Shown here: positions 42,462 to 51,378 of the stretch, one piece after another
Layout: every line of letters begins with the position of its first letter
How positions within the stretch are numbered: position 1 is the stretch's first letter
Assembly: GCA_035758845.1 (NCBI GenBank)
Contig: DASTVZ010000227.1
Span: forward strand, 1 to 64,000
Direction: 5' to 3'
DNA: 64,000 nucleotides
DNA from: JALZOC01 sp035758845
Lineage (GTDB): Bacteria > Acidobacteriota > Vicinamibacteria > Vicinamibacterales > 2-12-FULL-66-21
Position numbers and translations under genes: made by a program
Notes under the pieces: generated by a model
Told to the model about the DNA's origin: nothing
The model's input: only the letters and a program-made list of their open reading frames with translations
Database searches by the model: none

Positions 42462-42782
42462 ATGCATTACCTCCTTATCTACGACGCCGTTCCGGATTAC
42501 GTGGAGCGGCGGGCAGCGTTCAGGAATGAGCATCTCTCGCTGGCGTGGGAGGCACACGCGCGTGGAGAACTCGTCCTCGGCGGCGCACTCGACGATCCGG
42601 TCGACGGCGCGGTCCTCCTGTTTCAGGGGGACTCGCCGGCGGCCGCTGAGGCATTCGCGGTCCGGGACCCGTACGTCCGGAACGGGCTCGTCACCCGCTG
42701 GCGCGTGCGGGCGTGGAAGACCGTGGTTGGCGACGATGCCGCCACACCAGTCCGCCCCTCGCCGTCGCGCGCGGGGGCGTGA
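42462..42782 (+). CDS. YciI-like (YCII-related) small protein
   Basis: A 106-residue protein of the dimeric alpha/beta ferredoxin-like YCII family. The N-terminus MHYLLIYDAVPDYVERRAAF and the core HLSLAWEAHARGELVLGGAL-DDPVDG, with the putative active-site histidine and aspartate of the family, are present; RDPYVRNGLVTRWRVRAWK follows. Its function is unknown (a weak peroxide-dependent or hydrolase activity is reported for relatives). It is ten bases after hemB, so probably co-transcribed with it. Its TGA stop is the first unit of a GGGGTCAGAC array. Confidence 0.88.
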   Translation: MHYLLIYDAVPDYVERRAAFRNEHLSLAWEAHARGELVLGGALDDPVDGAVLLFQGDSPAAAEAFAVRDPYVRNGLVTRWRVRAWKTVVGDDAATPVRPSPSRAGA

Positions 42783-42851
42783 CGGGGTCAGACGGGGTCA
42801 GACGGGGGTCAGACGGGGGTCAGACCGGGGTCAGACCGGGGTCAGACCCGG
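42781..42851 (+). repeat. GGGGTCAGAC tandem array, left of the ADOP gene
   Basis: Six to seven 10-11 base units (GACGGGGTCA, GACGGGGGTCA, GACCGGGGTCA) fill the whole 73-base gap between the YciI-like stop and the stop of the convergent permease gene. The unit GGGTCAGACCC is a palindrome about its centre A. The reverse complement array is at 45441-45488. Confidence 0.85.
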
Positions 42852-42855
42852 CAGG

Positions 42856-45270
42856 CTAAAGCGACCGCAGCGCGTCCAGCGGCGCAATCCGCGAAGCGCG
42901 CCGCGCCGGGATGTAGCACGCGACAAGCGCCACGCCAATTAGGGATGCCGGGATTACCATAAACGTCAACGGATCGACGGGGCTGACGTCGAACAGAAAC
43001 TGCCGCAGAACACGACCGAGGATTGACGCGCCTGCTAGGCCAAGCACCAGCCCGATTGCGACCAGTCGAACACCATCGACGAGAATCACTCGAACCACAT
43101 CGCGACCGGCCGCACCAAGCGCCAGACGCACCCCGATCTCGCGAGTGCGGTGGGTCACGTCATAAGCCATCACGGCATAGAGGCCAAGCGAGGCGAGCGC
43201 CAGAGCAAGCATCCCAAGAATCCCGGCCGCAACGGCGGCGACCCGCGAGGGAAGAATCCACAGCCGAAGCAGGGACTCCAGAGGCGTCGCGGTGAAGTGC
43301 ACCGCGGAATCGATCGCATACGCTCGCTGCTTTAGAAGCCCCGCCAACGCCGTGATGTCACCGCTGGTGCGCACGATCACGTGCAGATCGCGCTCGTCGG
43401 CGAATCCTCGCGGCACATACAGCGACATCTCTTTGTCGCGCCAAATGGTCGCACTGGTCGTATCCCGAACGACGCCAACGACGGTCAGTGGAACCGGCAT
43501 CGATGTGACATCGAGCTTGCGTCCTATCGGATTGACGCCGGGCCAGAACCGCGCTGCAAGTCTCTCACTGATGATGACGACCGGTGAACCGTCGCGATCT
43601 TCGCGATCGGAGAACGTCCGACCCCTGGTAATCGAGATGTCGAGCGTCTCGAAATAGGTCCGCGACACAGACGTTGTCGTGCAGATCACCTGTTCGGCAT
43701 GACCTTCAGGCCACGCCGCCGTCCGTCGAACACCGCCATGCAAAGGCACGTGCGACGTCAGCGAAACGGACCCGCGCGCCGCCGACGCTGCCGTCTCGGC
43801 GATCATCTGGTTGAATTCGCGAGCGCGCTCGACGGTATACCCCTGACGCCGCAAGTCATATTCGGTAAAGACGACGCCGGCGGTTCGAAACCCGACATCG
43901 AGCGCCTGCACGTGCTGCAGCGCGCGCGTCAGCAGGCCCGCACTAACCAGAAGAATCACGCAAACTGCGACCTGCATGACCACCAGCGCGCTGCGCAAGC
44001 GTCCGGGGCGCAAGCGCAATCCGATCATCGCGCCATCGTCATGCAGCGACGCTGCAATCCGCGGCGACGATGACTGGAGCGCGGGTGCAAGCCCGAGCAA
44101 CACGCTGGCGGCAAGCGCCAGACCCAACGTATATGCGAAGACGCGCAGGTCCGGCGAGAGATCGAGCACGACTGCTCCCCACTCGGTTGGGACGTATGAC
44201 AGTCCGAGTGGATAGAGCAGTTCCAGCGCCCACATTGCGAGCAGCAAACCGAGGCCACCGCCAGCGAGACCGATAACCGTGCTTTCCGACATGAGATGTC
44301 GAACGACGCGCCCTCGCGTCGCGCCGATCGCCAGACGAACCGCGATTTCACGTTGACGACCCGTCGTCCGCGCCAGAACGAGATTGCCGACGTTTGCGCA
44401 TGCAATCGCCAGCACCAGTCCGACGATCGAAAGCACGAGAACGATGACGGGCCAGATTCCCGGATCGAGCGTAAAGAACGTGCCCGGCGCAACGGTCACC
44501 GCCGACGGACGGTCGCGTCCGGGAAAGGCTGCTGCAAGTTGGCGAGCGGTCCCGGACAGCGCCGTCGAGGCGACGGACCGCGACACGCTTGCCTTGAGTC
44601 GACCAACGACGAGCAGCCATTCGTTCGATCGATCGATGAGAAGATCGTCAGGCGGAAGCACCGTGCGCTGCATCGACGTGGTGACCCAGACGTCCGGCGA
44701 CAAGGGTTCGGTCCCGCTGAACCGGGAGGGTCCGACGCCGACGATTGTGAACGACCGACGGTTGATCACGATCGATGAGCCGACGATCGCCGGGTCCGAG
44801 GCGAATCGCCTGCGCCACAACGAGTAACTGATCACCGCGACCGCCGGATCTGCGGCCTTTTCGTCCGCCGGGACCAGGACACGTCCGATGGATGGTTGGA
44901 TGCCGACCAGGTTGAGGTAGTTTGGCGTCACGACGTACGCAATCAAGTCTTCCGTTTCGCCGTCCAACTGCGCGGTGACACTCGCGGGGATGTAGGCGGA
45001 GACATCGTCGAACATCGACGCAGCAGTTCGATAGTCGATGTAGTCCGGGTACGAAAAGAGATTCTGGCGATGTCCCCGAGCATCTACGGGATACAGACGG
45101 ACGACTCGGTCCGCGTCGCGAACCGGCATCGGCCGCAGCACCAATGAGTTCAACAGCGTAAAGACGATCGTGTTGACGGCGATGCCAATGCCGAGTGTCA
45201 CGATTGCCGATATCGCAAACAACGGCGATCGCCGTAGCGTCCGAACGGCATAACGGAGGTCTTTAATCAC
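42856..45270 (-). CDS. Orphan ABC-type permease, MacB/FtsX-like (acidobacterial duplicated orphan permease)
   Basis: An 804-residue membrane protein with two copies of the MacB periplasmic-core plus FtsX arrangement: helix 1 near residue 20 (FAISAIVTLGIGIAVNTIVF), first periplasmic domain, three helices with GQREIAVRLAIGATRGRVVRHL, a second helix 1 and periplasmic domain, and terminal THRTREIGVRLALGAAGRDVVR. It has no ATPase domain and no ATPase gene nearby. This is the ADOP type that is expanded in Acidobacteria; function unknown. GTG start at 45270 chosen since GGGAGAT lies five bases upstream. It is antiparallel to the haem genes and flanked by inverted GGGGTCAGAC arrays. Confidence 0.92.
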   Translation of the reverse strand: MIKDLRYAVRTLRRSPLFAISAIVTLGIGIAVNTIVFTLLNSLVLRPMPVRDADRVVRLYPVDARGHRQNLFSYPDYIDYRTAASMFDDVSAYIPASVTAQLDGETEDLIAYVVTPNYLNLVGIQPSIGRVLVPADEKAADPAVAVISYSLWRRRFASDPAIVGSSIVINRRSFTIVGVGPSRFSGTEPLSPDVWVTTSMQRTVLPPDDLLIDRSNEWLLVVGRLKASVSRSVASTALSGTARQLAAAFPGRDRPSAVTVAPGTFFTLDPGIWPVIVLVLSIVGLVLAIACANVGNLVLARTTGRQREIAVRLAIGATRGRVVRHLMSESTVIGLAGGGLGLLLAMWALELLYPLGLSYVPTEWGAVVLDLSPDLRVFAYTLGLALAASVLLGLAPALQSSSPRIAASLHDDGAMIGLRLRPGRLRSALVVMQVAVCVILLVSAGLLTRALQHVQALDVGFRTAGVVFTEYDLRRQGYTVERAREFNQMIAETAASAARGSVSLTSHVPLHGGVRRTAAWPEGHAEQVICTTTSVSRTYFETLDISITRGRTFSDREDRDGSPVVIISERLAARFWPGVNPIGRKLDVTSMPVPLTVVGVVRDTTSATIWRDKEMSLYVPRGFADERDLHVIVRTSGDITALAGLLKQRAYAIDSAVHFTATPLESLLRLWILPSRVAAVAAGILGMLALALASLGLYAVMAYDVTHRTREIGVRLALGAAGRDVVRVILVDGVRLVAIGLVLGLAGASILGRVLRQFLFDVSPVDPLTFMVIPASLIGVALVACYIPARRASRIAPLDALRSL

Positions 45271-45440
45271 GATCGATCTCCCAGTTCTACACGTGTGTCG
45301 AGAATGCAAACCCAGCCAGATGCGTGCCGAACTGAGAATTCCCGACGGTTCAATGAGTTGCGCGTCGACAGTGACCGCCACGACTGTCCGCGCGCGGTCC
45401 TGGACGATCCCGAAAACGCACATTCGGTTGCGTCGCGCTT

Positions 45441-45488
45441 AGGGTCTGACCCTGGTTTGACCCCGGTCTGACCCCCGTCTGACCCTGT
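45441..45488 (-). repeat. GGGGTCAGAC array, right of the ADOP gene (inverted copy)
   Basis: Reads GGGTCTGACCCTGG, TTTGACCCCGG, TCTGACCCCCG, TCTGACCC on the plus strand, that is four units of the left array in opposite orientation. It ends 14 bases before the hemL ATG. One unit has a T in place of C (TTTGACC), so copies have diverged. Confidence 0.8.
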
Positions 45489-45502
45489 GTTATCGTCGCC
45501 GG

Positions 45503-46804
45503 ATGGCGCTCAAGAAACGGTTGCGGTCCTCACGGTCTGAGCAGCTCTTCGCTGCCGCATCGCGCATCCTGCCGGGCGGCGTCGACAGTCCGGTCCGTGC
45601 GTTCAAGTCAGTCGGCGCGACTCCTCTCTTTATCATGCGTGGCCGCGGCTCGCAGATCGAAGACGCCGACGGTCAGACTTACGTCGATTACGTCATGTCC
45701 TGGGGTCCGCTGATTCACGGCCATGCACCACGGGGTCTGCTGAAAGCGCTGGCGGCGGTCGCAGCCCGCGGGACCAGTTTCGGCGCGCCGACCGAACTCG
45801 AAACACGGCTGGCGCAGCGGGTGGCGATGCTGATGCCGTCGATGGAACGCGTGCGATTCGTCAGCTCAGGCACCGAGGCGACGATGAGCGCGATTCGCGT
45901 GGCGCGCGCGGCAACCACGCGCGACAAAATCATCAAGTTCGCGGGCTGCTATCACGGCCATGCCGATCCATTCCTTGTCGCGGCGGGATCGGGCGCGACG
46001 ACGCTCGGAGTGCCGAACAGCCCCGGTGTGCCCGCGGCAGCTGCAGCCGACACCCTGGTGGCCACATACAACGACCTCGATTCAGTCCGCCAGCTTGCGA
46101 GCCAGCACGCCGGGCAGATCGCGGCGGTGATCGTCGAGCCGATCGCGGGAAACATGGGACTCGTACCGCCGGTCGACGGCTTTCTTCAGGGTTTGCGAAG
46201 CCTGTGCGATCGCGAGGGCATGCTGCTCGTGTTCGACGAAGTGATTTCAGGATTTAGAGCGTCGGCAGGAGGAGCGCAGCGATTGTACGACGTGCGGCCG
46301 GACCTGACGTGCCTGGGAAAGATCATCGGAGGCGGGCTCCCGGTCGGTGCCTACGGCGGCCGCGTCGCCCTCATGGATCTGGTGGCGCCCGCAGGTCCTG
46401 TCTACCAAGCCGGCACGTTGTCAGGCAATCCATTGGCGATGACGGCGGGACTGTGGTCGCTCGAACAACTTTCCCCGCGGCTGTACAAGCATCTCGCCAA
46501 GGTCGGTGCCCAGTTGGCGCACGGATTGGCCGACGCCGCCCGCGCGGCGGACGTGCCGCTTCAGGTGAATGCGTTTGGATCGCTGCTGACGCCGTTTTTT
46601 ACCGACCGGCCAGTTCGCGACTACGACTCCGCGTTAGCATCGGACACCGCCGCGTACGGACGGTTTTTTCGAGGAATGCTGGCACGGGGGATTTATCCGC
46701 CCCCGTCACAGTTCGAAGCGTGGTTTCTTTCAGGTGCGCACACCCCGCGCCACGTCGATCAAACGATCAAAGCGGCGCGGGATGCGATGAAAGAAGTGAA
46801 GTGA
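45503..46804 (+). CDS. hemL: Glutamate-1-semialdehyde 2,1-aminomutase
   Basis: PLP enzyme that converts glutamate-1-semialdehyde, the HemA product, to 5-aminolevulinate. 433 residues. Typical features: ILPGGVDSPVRAFKSVGATPLF, the SSGTEATMSAIRVAR turn, and the PLP lysine in LTCLGKIIGGGLPVGAYGG. It would form a pathway with hemA, hemC, hemD and hemB, from which it is separated by the oppositely oriented ADOP gene. The ATG at 45503 has no strong Shine-Dalgarno; the 15 bases before it include the end of the repeat array. Confidence 0.97.
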   Translation: MALKKRLRSSRSEQLFAAASRILPGGVDSPVRAFKSVGATPLFIMRGRGSQIEDADGQTYVDYVMSWGPLIHGHAPRGLLKALAAVAARGTSFGAPTELETRLAQRVAMLMPSMERVRFVSSGTEATMSAIRVARAATTRDKIIKFAGCYHGHADPFLVAAGSGATTLGVPNSPGVPAAAAADTLVATYNDLDSVRQLASQHAGQIAAVIVEPIAGNMGLVPPVDGFLQGLRSLCDREGMLLVFDEVISGFRASAGGAQRLYDVRPDLTCLGKIIGGGLPVGAYGGRVALMDLVAPAGPVYQAGTLSGNPLAMTAGLWSLEQLSPRLYKHLAKVGAQLAHGLADAARAADVPLQVNAFGSLLTPFFTDRPVRDYDSALASDTAAYGRFFRGMLARGIYPPPSQFEAWFLSGAHTPRHVDQTIKAARDAMKEVK

Positions 46805-46808
46805 AGCA

Positions 46809-47774
46809 CTATCTGATGTTCGGCGGTGTATCGAGACTAACCCGAAGGATTGTGCCCGCAGGCAGCGATACGTCCTTGCCTTCGGTAGCGGCAATCGTAC
46901 CGCCTGCACCGATCAGCACACCGATAAGCGCACCCTTTGCGCCGCCGATGATGCCGCCGATAATTGCGCCGACGCCGGCGCCGGCGCCGATCTTCCCGAC
47001 CTCACCTTTGATGCCTTCACTCTCCAGAGCCTGCGTCACGGTTCCGCGAATGGGATAGTTGCGACCGCGTACCGTAATCTGATCGAACGCAACCGTGAGA
47101 CTTCCCTTCCGCTCCGTGCGGGTCGCCTTGGTGACCGAGCTGACGACACCGCGAAGTGTCGACCCGGCCGGGATCAGGACCTCGTTGCCGCGATACAGAT
47201 CTGCCACGGTCGTCGCTGCGAAGCGCTGCTCGACCTGCGCCGTCTCGGACGACAGCGCATTTTCAATTCGCGCGTCGATCTCCTGACCGCTGGGGATCGC
47301 ACTCGTCCCGCTGCTCTGACCCGATCGCGTGCGGTCGTCCACAACGCCGCCAGTTACCGTCCCAGAGGTGCCAGTTGGTCGCTGCCGTGTCCCACTCGGA
47401 TCGCTGTTCGTGCGCCACGTGCCGGCATCCGTACTCGCCGAATCCGGGGCGTTCGCACGCGCCTGAGAACGCACATCCTGGATACGGTCCTGCAGATCGT
47501 TGTACTCGTTTCGGCTGACCGATCCCTCCTTCCGCAGCTTGACCTTCAAATAAACCACTTCGTCGCGAAGATCATCGACCTGAGTCTGCAACCGTCCGGA
47601 CGTGTCCTGACTTCCGCGCATGCGCGACACGTCATTGCTCACGTCGGACAGCAGATCCTGTAGCCGCTGGATGTCAGACGAGGTGACACTCTGCGCGGCC
47701 ACAGGTCGCGCGAGCGACAGGCACAACGCCAGGACTGCCAACACGCCTAGTATGTTGAATCTCAATCGGTTCAT
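46809..47774 (-). CDS. Exported coiled-coil protein with glycine-zipper segment (unknown function)
   Basis: A 321-residue protein with a signal peptide (about 1-27, ending PVAAQS). A coiled-coil at about 30-105 has DIQRLQDLLSDVSNDVSRM and NEYNDLQDRIQDVRS. A low-complexity Thr/Gly/Ser linker follows (about 108-160). A beta domain at about 175-250 contains GNEVLIPAGSTLRGVVSSV and RNYPIRGTVTQAL, similar to VirB10/TrbI-like beta-barrel strands. A glycine-rich hydrophobic segment, GAGAGVGAIIGGIIGGAKGA, then looks like a glycine zipper that could insert in a membrane. It is convergent with hemL (4-base gap) and divergent from ispG. Confidence 0.82.
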   Translation of the reverse strand: MNRLRFNILGVLAVLALCLSLARPVAAQSVTSSDIQRLQDLLSDVSNDVSRMRGSQDTSGRLQTQVDDLRDEVVYLKVKLRKEGSVSRNEYNDLQDRIQDVRSQARANAPDSASTDAGTWRTNSDPSGTRQRPTGTSGTVTGGVVDDRTRSGQSSGTSAIPSGQEIDARIENALSSETAQVEQRFAATTVADLYRGNEVLIPAGSTLRGVVSSVTKATRTERKGSLTVAFDQITVRGRNYPIRGTVTQALESEGIKGEVGKIGAGAGVGAIIGGIIGGAKGALIGVLIGAGGTIAATEGKDVSLPAGTILRVSLDTPPNIR

Positions 47775-47891
47775 TACGGTCTCCCTTTGCCGTTCAGCCG
47801 AGCCATACCCCCGCGAGACTCAGCATTCGGCGAACTCCTACCTGCACGACTGCAAAACGAACGCCGGGTGAACTCGACCCCAAAATGCGGG

Positions 47892-47900
47892 TGGTATGAT
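47892..47900 (+). promoter_or_regulatory. Extended -10 promoter of ispG
   Basis: TGGTATGAT is an extended -10 element (TGn followed by TATGAT). The -35 region is poor, as often with extended -10 promoters. Its position predicts a transcript starting about 5 bases before the ispG ATG, thus a nearly leaderless mRNA. Confidence 0.45.
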
Positions 47901-47911
47901 CGGGATATCTG

Positions 47912-49138
47912 ATGGCAGTGCTGAAGCTTCACAGAACGGTCGGTGTCCGTGTGGGATCCGTCCAGGTCGGCGGCGGCGCGCCTGTCGTCGTCCAATCTAT
48001 GACGATGACGGACACTGCAGATCCGAAGGCGACAGCTCAGCAGTGCGTCGAGTTGGCTGAGGCCGGATCTGAAATGGTGCGCGTGACGGTGAACGTGCCG
48101 GAGGCTGCGCAGGCTGTTCCCGAGATCAAACAGCGCATGCTCGACGCCGGAATTACTGCGCCACTGATCGGCGACTTTCACTACAACGGCCACCTCCTGT
48201 TGACGCGTTACCCGGATTGCGCCGCCGCGCTCGACAAATACCGGATTAATCCGGGAAACGTGGGCACCGGCAAGCGGCGTGATGAGCAGTTCGCGACGAT
48301 TTGCGGCGTCGCGCGCGATCGGAACAAGCCGGTGCGAATCGGCGTGAACGGCGGATCGCTCAATCAGGAGCTCGTGCTCGCGAAGATGCAGGAGAACACC
48401 GATCGCGATCGCGGGCTGAGTTCCGAAGAGGTCATCAACGAGTGCATGGTGCTGTCCGCGCTGCAATCGACGGAGCTCGCGCTCGAGAGCGGGCTCAGAA
48501 AAGATCAGATCATCATCTCGTGCAAAACATCGCGCCCGGGCGATCTGATCGCGGTCTACCGCGACCTGGCGGAAAAGACCGATCAGCCGCTTCACCTCGG
48601 CCTGACGGAGGCGGGGATGGGCACCAAGGGCCTCGTCTGGTCCGCGGCGGCGATGGGCGTGTTGCTGAATCAAGGTATTGGCGACACGATTCGCGTGTCG
48701 CTGACGCCACGCCCTGGCGGCGATCGCCGTGAGGAAGTGTATGCCGCGTGCGAATTGCTACAGGCTTTGGGATTGCGATCCTTCGCGCCAAGCGTTACCG
48801 CCTGTCCAGGCTGCGGGCGCACGACGAGCACGACGTTTCAGGAACTCGCCGAACGGACGCAGGAATACATCCGGCAGCGAATGCCGGAATGGAAGGCCAG
48901 CTACGAAGGCGTCGAGACGATGACTCTTGCCGTGATGGGTTGTGTCGTGAATGGACCGGGTGAGTCAAAAGCGGCAAACATCGGCATCAGTTTGCCGGGA
49001 ACCGGAGAAGCGCCCAACTGTCCCGTGTTCATCGACGGCAAACATCACACGACACTGCGGGGGACATACGACGAACTCGCAGTGGCGTTCCGCGAGCTCG
49101 TGGACGAATACGTCGCGACGAAGTATGCCCGACGCTGA
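47912..49138 (+). CDS. ispG: (E)-4-hydroxy-3-methylbut-2-enyl-diphosphate synthase
   Basis: Sixth enzyme of the MEP isoprenoid pathway, a 4Fe-4S protein that reduces MEcPP to HMBPP. 408 residues, the bacterial two-domain form. The TIM-barrel domain begins VQVGGGAPVVVQSMTMTDT and contains DFHYNG and YRINPGNVG. Cluster ligands are in TACPGCGRTTS and VMGCVVNGPGESK. It stands alone on the plus strand, near but not in the minus-strand block with dxr and uppS. No Shine-Dalgarno is evident. Confidence 0.97.
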   Translation: MAVLKLHRTVGVRVGSVQVGGGAPVVVQSMTMTDTADPKATAQQCVELAEAGSEMVRVTVNVPEAAQAVPEIKQRMLDAGITAPLIGDFHYNGHLLLTRYPDCAAALDKYRINPGNVGTGKRRDEQFATICGVARDRNKPVRIGVNGGSLNQELVLAKMQENTDRDRGLSSEEVINECMVLSALQSTELALESGLRKDQIIISCKTSRPGDLIAVYRDLAEKTDQPLHLGLTEAGMGTKGLVWSAAAMGVLLNQGIGDTIRVSLTPRPGGDRREEVYAACELLQALGLRSFAPSVTACPGCGRTTSTTFQELAERTQEYIRQRMPEWKASYEGVETMTLAVMGCVVNGPGESKAANIGISLPGTGEAPNCPVFIDGKHHTTLRGTYDELAVAFRELVDEYVATKYARR

Positions 49139-49237
49139 AACTGCTGATTTTCGATTGCCATGCGGCCGGGGCCGGTCGGGCTGCTCTGCCATGGCGCTTC
49201 CTCGCTGCAACAGGGGGCAAGCGGAGTGCCAGGGCGG

Positions 49238-50644
49238 CTATGGGTGAAACGATGCGACATGGCGAGACCAGGCCATCAGCAATGCGATGCCGCAGATGAT
49301 CAAGCCAGTCGACAACCCCCACCACAATCCGACGACGCCGAGACCCATTACAAAACAGAGCGTGTACCCGAGGGGCAATCCGATGAACCAGTGCCCGGCG
49401 AGATTCCACAACATCGGCGTCCGCGTATCGCCGAGTCCCCGCAGCACTCCGGTCGACACACCCTGAACGCCATCGAACAGCTGAAAGATGGCACCCACGA
49501 AGAGCAGCGAAGCGCCAATTGACAAGACCGCGGGCTCCGACGTGAAGGCGCCGATGAGCGCGCGTGGAATGAGCAGGAACGCGGCCGCTGCACAGGACAT
49601 GAACGCCACGCCAAACAGAATTGCCGTCCAGCCGGATCTTGCCGCTCCATCGTAGTCGTGGCGGCCGATCGCATGACCAACGCGCACCGCTCCCGCGGAT
49701 GCAATACCGAGCGGAACCATGAACGTGAGGGCGACGAAGTTGACCGCGATCTGATGCGCCGCGAGCGCCGCCGGCGGAAGCCGGCCGGCGAGCGCCGTTG
49801 CCGCCGCAAACACGCCGACTTCGAGCGTCACTTGACTTGCCGCTGGTAAACCGAGAGCAAGCAGTCTTCGCATCGGCTCGAGGCTGAAGCGACGCGAAGG
49901 TGAGCTGAACGGACGGTTACGCTGGAGCCGCGGCAATCGCGATACCACGAGCGATCGCTCGCGGTACACGATGACCGCCAGCAGAACACCGGCCATGACA
50001 ACGCGTGCAACGACGGTCCCCCACGCCGATCCGCGAACGCCCAGTGCCGGCGCGCCCCAGTGCCCGAAAATCAACAGCCAGTTGACAAATGCGTTCAGGA
50101 TGTTCGCGACGACGAGCGCGATCATCACCGGACGTACCACGCCCATGCCTTGCAAGTAACGCCGGAAGGATGCGTACAACAGGAGCGGCGGAATGCTCCA
50201 CGCCAGGATATCGAGGTAGGGTTGCGTCAGGGCCAACACCGCGGGATGAAGCCCCCAACGTCCCAAGGCCGACGACAAAGCGAGAACGATGATGGTGACG
50301 GGAATCGAAAGAAGCAGACTGAGCGTCACGCCGTACGCAAGCCAGCGATGGCACTCGTCGATCCGTCCGGCTCCAAACGCATGCGCGACGAGCGTATCGA
50401 GGCCGAGGAGCAAACCCATGGCAAAGATGCAGACGCCTATGAACAGCGAGCTGCCGATGCCGACCGCGCCGATGGCCTCCGGGCCGAGCCCGCCGACCAT
50501 CAGCGTATCGACGAGTCCCATCGTCATCCAGCCGAGTTCGGCCATGACCACTGGCACGGCCAGCGTGAACATGGGCCGGAATTCCTGACGGAGATCTCGG
50601 AAGCGGGAAATGCCTACCGCCGACGGCGCTGTGTGGCGTTCCAT
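49238..50644 (-). CDS. MATE-family multidrug/cation exporter
   Basis: A 468-residue membrane protein with twelve predicted helices in two MATE repeats (about 25-235 and 260-460). Characteristic segments are VPVVMAELGWMTMGLVDTLM, MGLLLGLDTLVAHAFGAGR, and MVPLGIASAGAVRVGHAIG. It would exchange sodium or protons for toxic organic cations. The given ATG overlaps the upstream DUF1028 gene by 31 bases; an internal ATG 24 codons later (MFTLAVPVVM) avoids the overlap and has AGGA ten bases upstream. It ends the operon rseP-DUF1028-MATE. Confidence 0.92.
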   Translation of the reverse strand: MERHTAPSAVGISRFRDLRQEFRPMFTLAVPVVMAELGWMTMGLVDTLMVGGLGPEAIGAVGIGSSLFIGVCIFAMGLLLGLDTLVAHAFGAGRIDECHRWLAYGVTLSLLLSIPVTIIVLALSSALGRWGLHPAVLALTQPYLDILAWSIPPLLLYASFRRYLQGMGVVRPVMIALVVANILNAFVNWLLIFGHWGAPALGVRGSAWGTVVARVVMAGVLLAVIVYRERSLVVSRLPRLQRNRPFSSPSRRFSLEPMRRLLALGLPAASQVTLEVGVFAAATALAGRLPPAALAAHQIAVNFVALTFMVPLGIASAGAVRVGHAIGRHDYDGAARSGWTAILFGVAFMSCAAAAFLLIPRALIGAFTSEPAVLSIGASLLFVGAIFQLFDGVQGVSTGVLRGLGDTRTPMLWNLAGHWFIGLPLGYTLCFVMGLGVVGLWWGLSTGLIICGIALLMAWSRHVASFHP

Positions 50645-51378
50645 TTCTCGACCACGCGGCGCAACTCCTTGAGGGGTTCCTCACTGTCATCGACCTGCAG
50701 GCGCAGGACGACATCGTTGTTCAACCAGACGCCGCCGTTCTTCTTCACGATAATCATTGCCGCCGACTGCATGCCGCGTTTGTCGCCCCCGGCAGCCTGG
50801 CCCGCGTCGAGAGCGGCCATCAGCCGCATCGAGAGATGGCCTTCGGTCTTCTCGAAAGCATCGACCATTCCGGCGACGACCCCTTCTCCGGCCAGAATGT
50901 TTCCCTGGGCGGTGCAGTACTTCCCGCCTTTGTTCCCGGCCCACGACGTCGCCTTCGCTCCGGTGTACGCCTCGTAATTCCCCTTCGCGTCCATCACCGC
51001 AAACTGGCGTCCCGCCTTCGTCCAGTCTGACGGTCTCGGATCGGGATCGCTGTCGAGAAGCGCTTTAATGATGGCCGTCGGGGTCATTCCGGCGCGGAGG
51101 AGCGCTAATGCCTTCGGTCCATAACTGACGTCGACGATCGCCTGGGTCGCCGCCACGCCTACGTCCGCCTCGGCCCACAGCACGCCGTTCCCGACCGAGA
51201 ACACGCGCGACTGGACCGCACCGCCAACCTCGCCACTCGCCGGATCGAATCCGAGGATTGAGAAGGTGGCGACAGGCGGGTATGGAAGGCTTGCAGTCTG
51301 GTTGGAGTGTGGGTGAACCGACGCGGTCCAAGAAATGAGAAGAACTGCGGCAAGCGCAGGGCGTGGTATCAGCGCCAC
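50614..51378 (-). CDS. DUF1028 family exported protein
   Basis: A 254-residue protein with a signal peptide (about 1-24) and a DUF1028 domain (about 33-245), an Ntn-hydrolase-like fold. Family segments are ATFSILGFDPASGEVGGAVQ, VGNGVLWAEADVGVAATQA, DVSYGPKALALLRAG, and YCTAQGNILAGEGV. Function is unknown. I start at GTG 51378, overlapping the end of rseP by 10 bases; the long upstream extension lies entirely within rseP in another frame. The 3' end overlaps the MATE gene. Confidence 0.85.
   Translation of the reverse strand: MALIPRPALAAVLLISWTASVHPHSNQTASLPYPPVATFSILGFDPASGEVGGAVQSRVFSVGNGVLWAEADVGVAATQAIVDVSYGPKALALLRAGMTPTAIIKALLDSDPDPRPSDWTKAGRQFAVMDAKGNYEAYTGAKATSWAGNKGGKYCTAQGNILAGEGVVAGMVDAFEKTEGHLSMRLMAALDAGQAAGGDKRGMQSAAMIIVKKNGGVWLNNDVVLRLQVDDSEEPLKELRRVVEKWNATQRRRR

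Noticed and set aside
42781..42851. CRISPR-like array
   Set aside because: Units are 10-11 bases without spacers, so it is a simple tandem repeat, and no cas genes are present.
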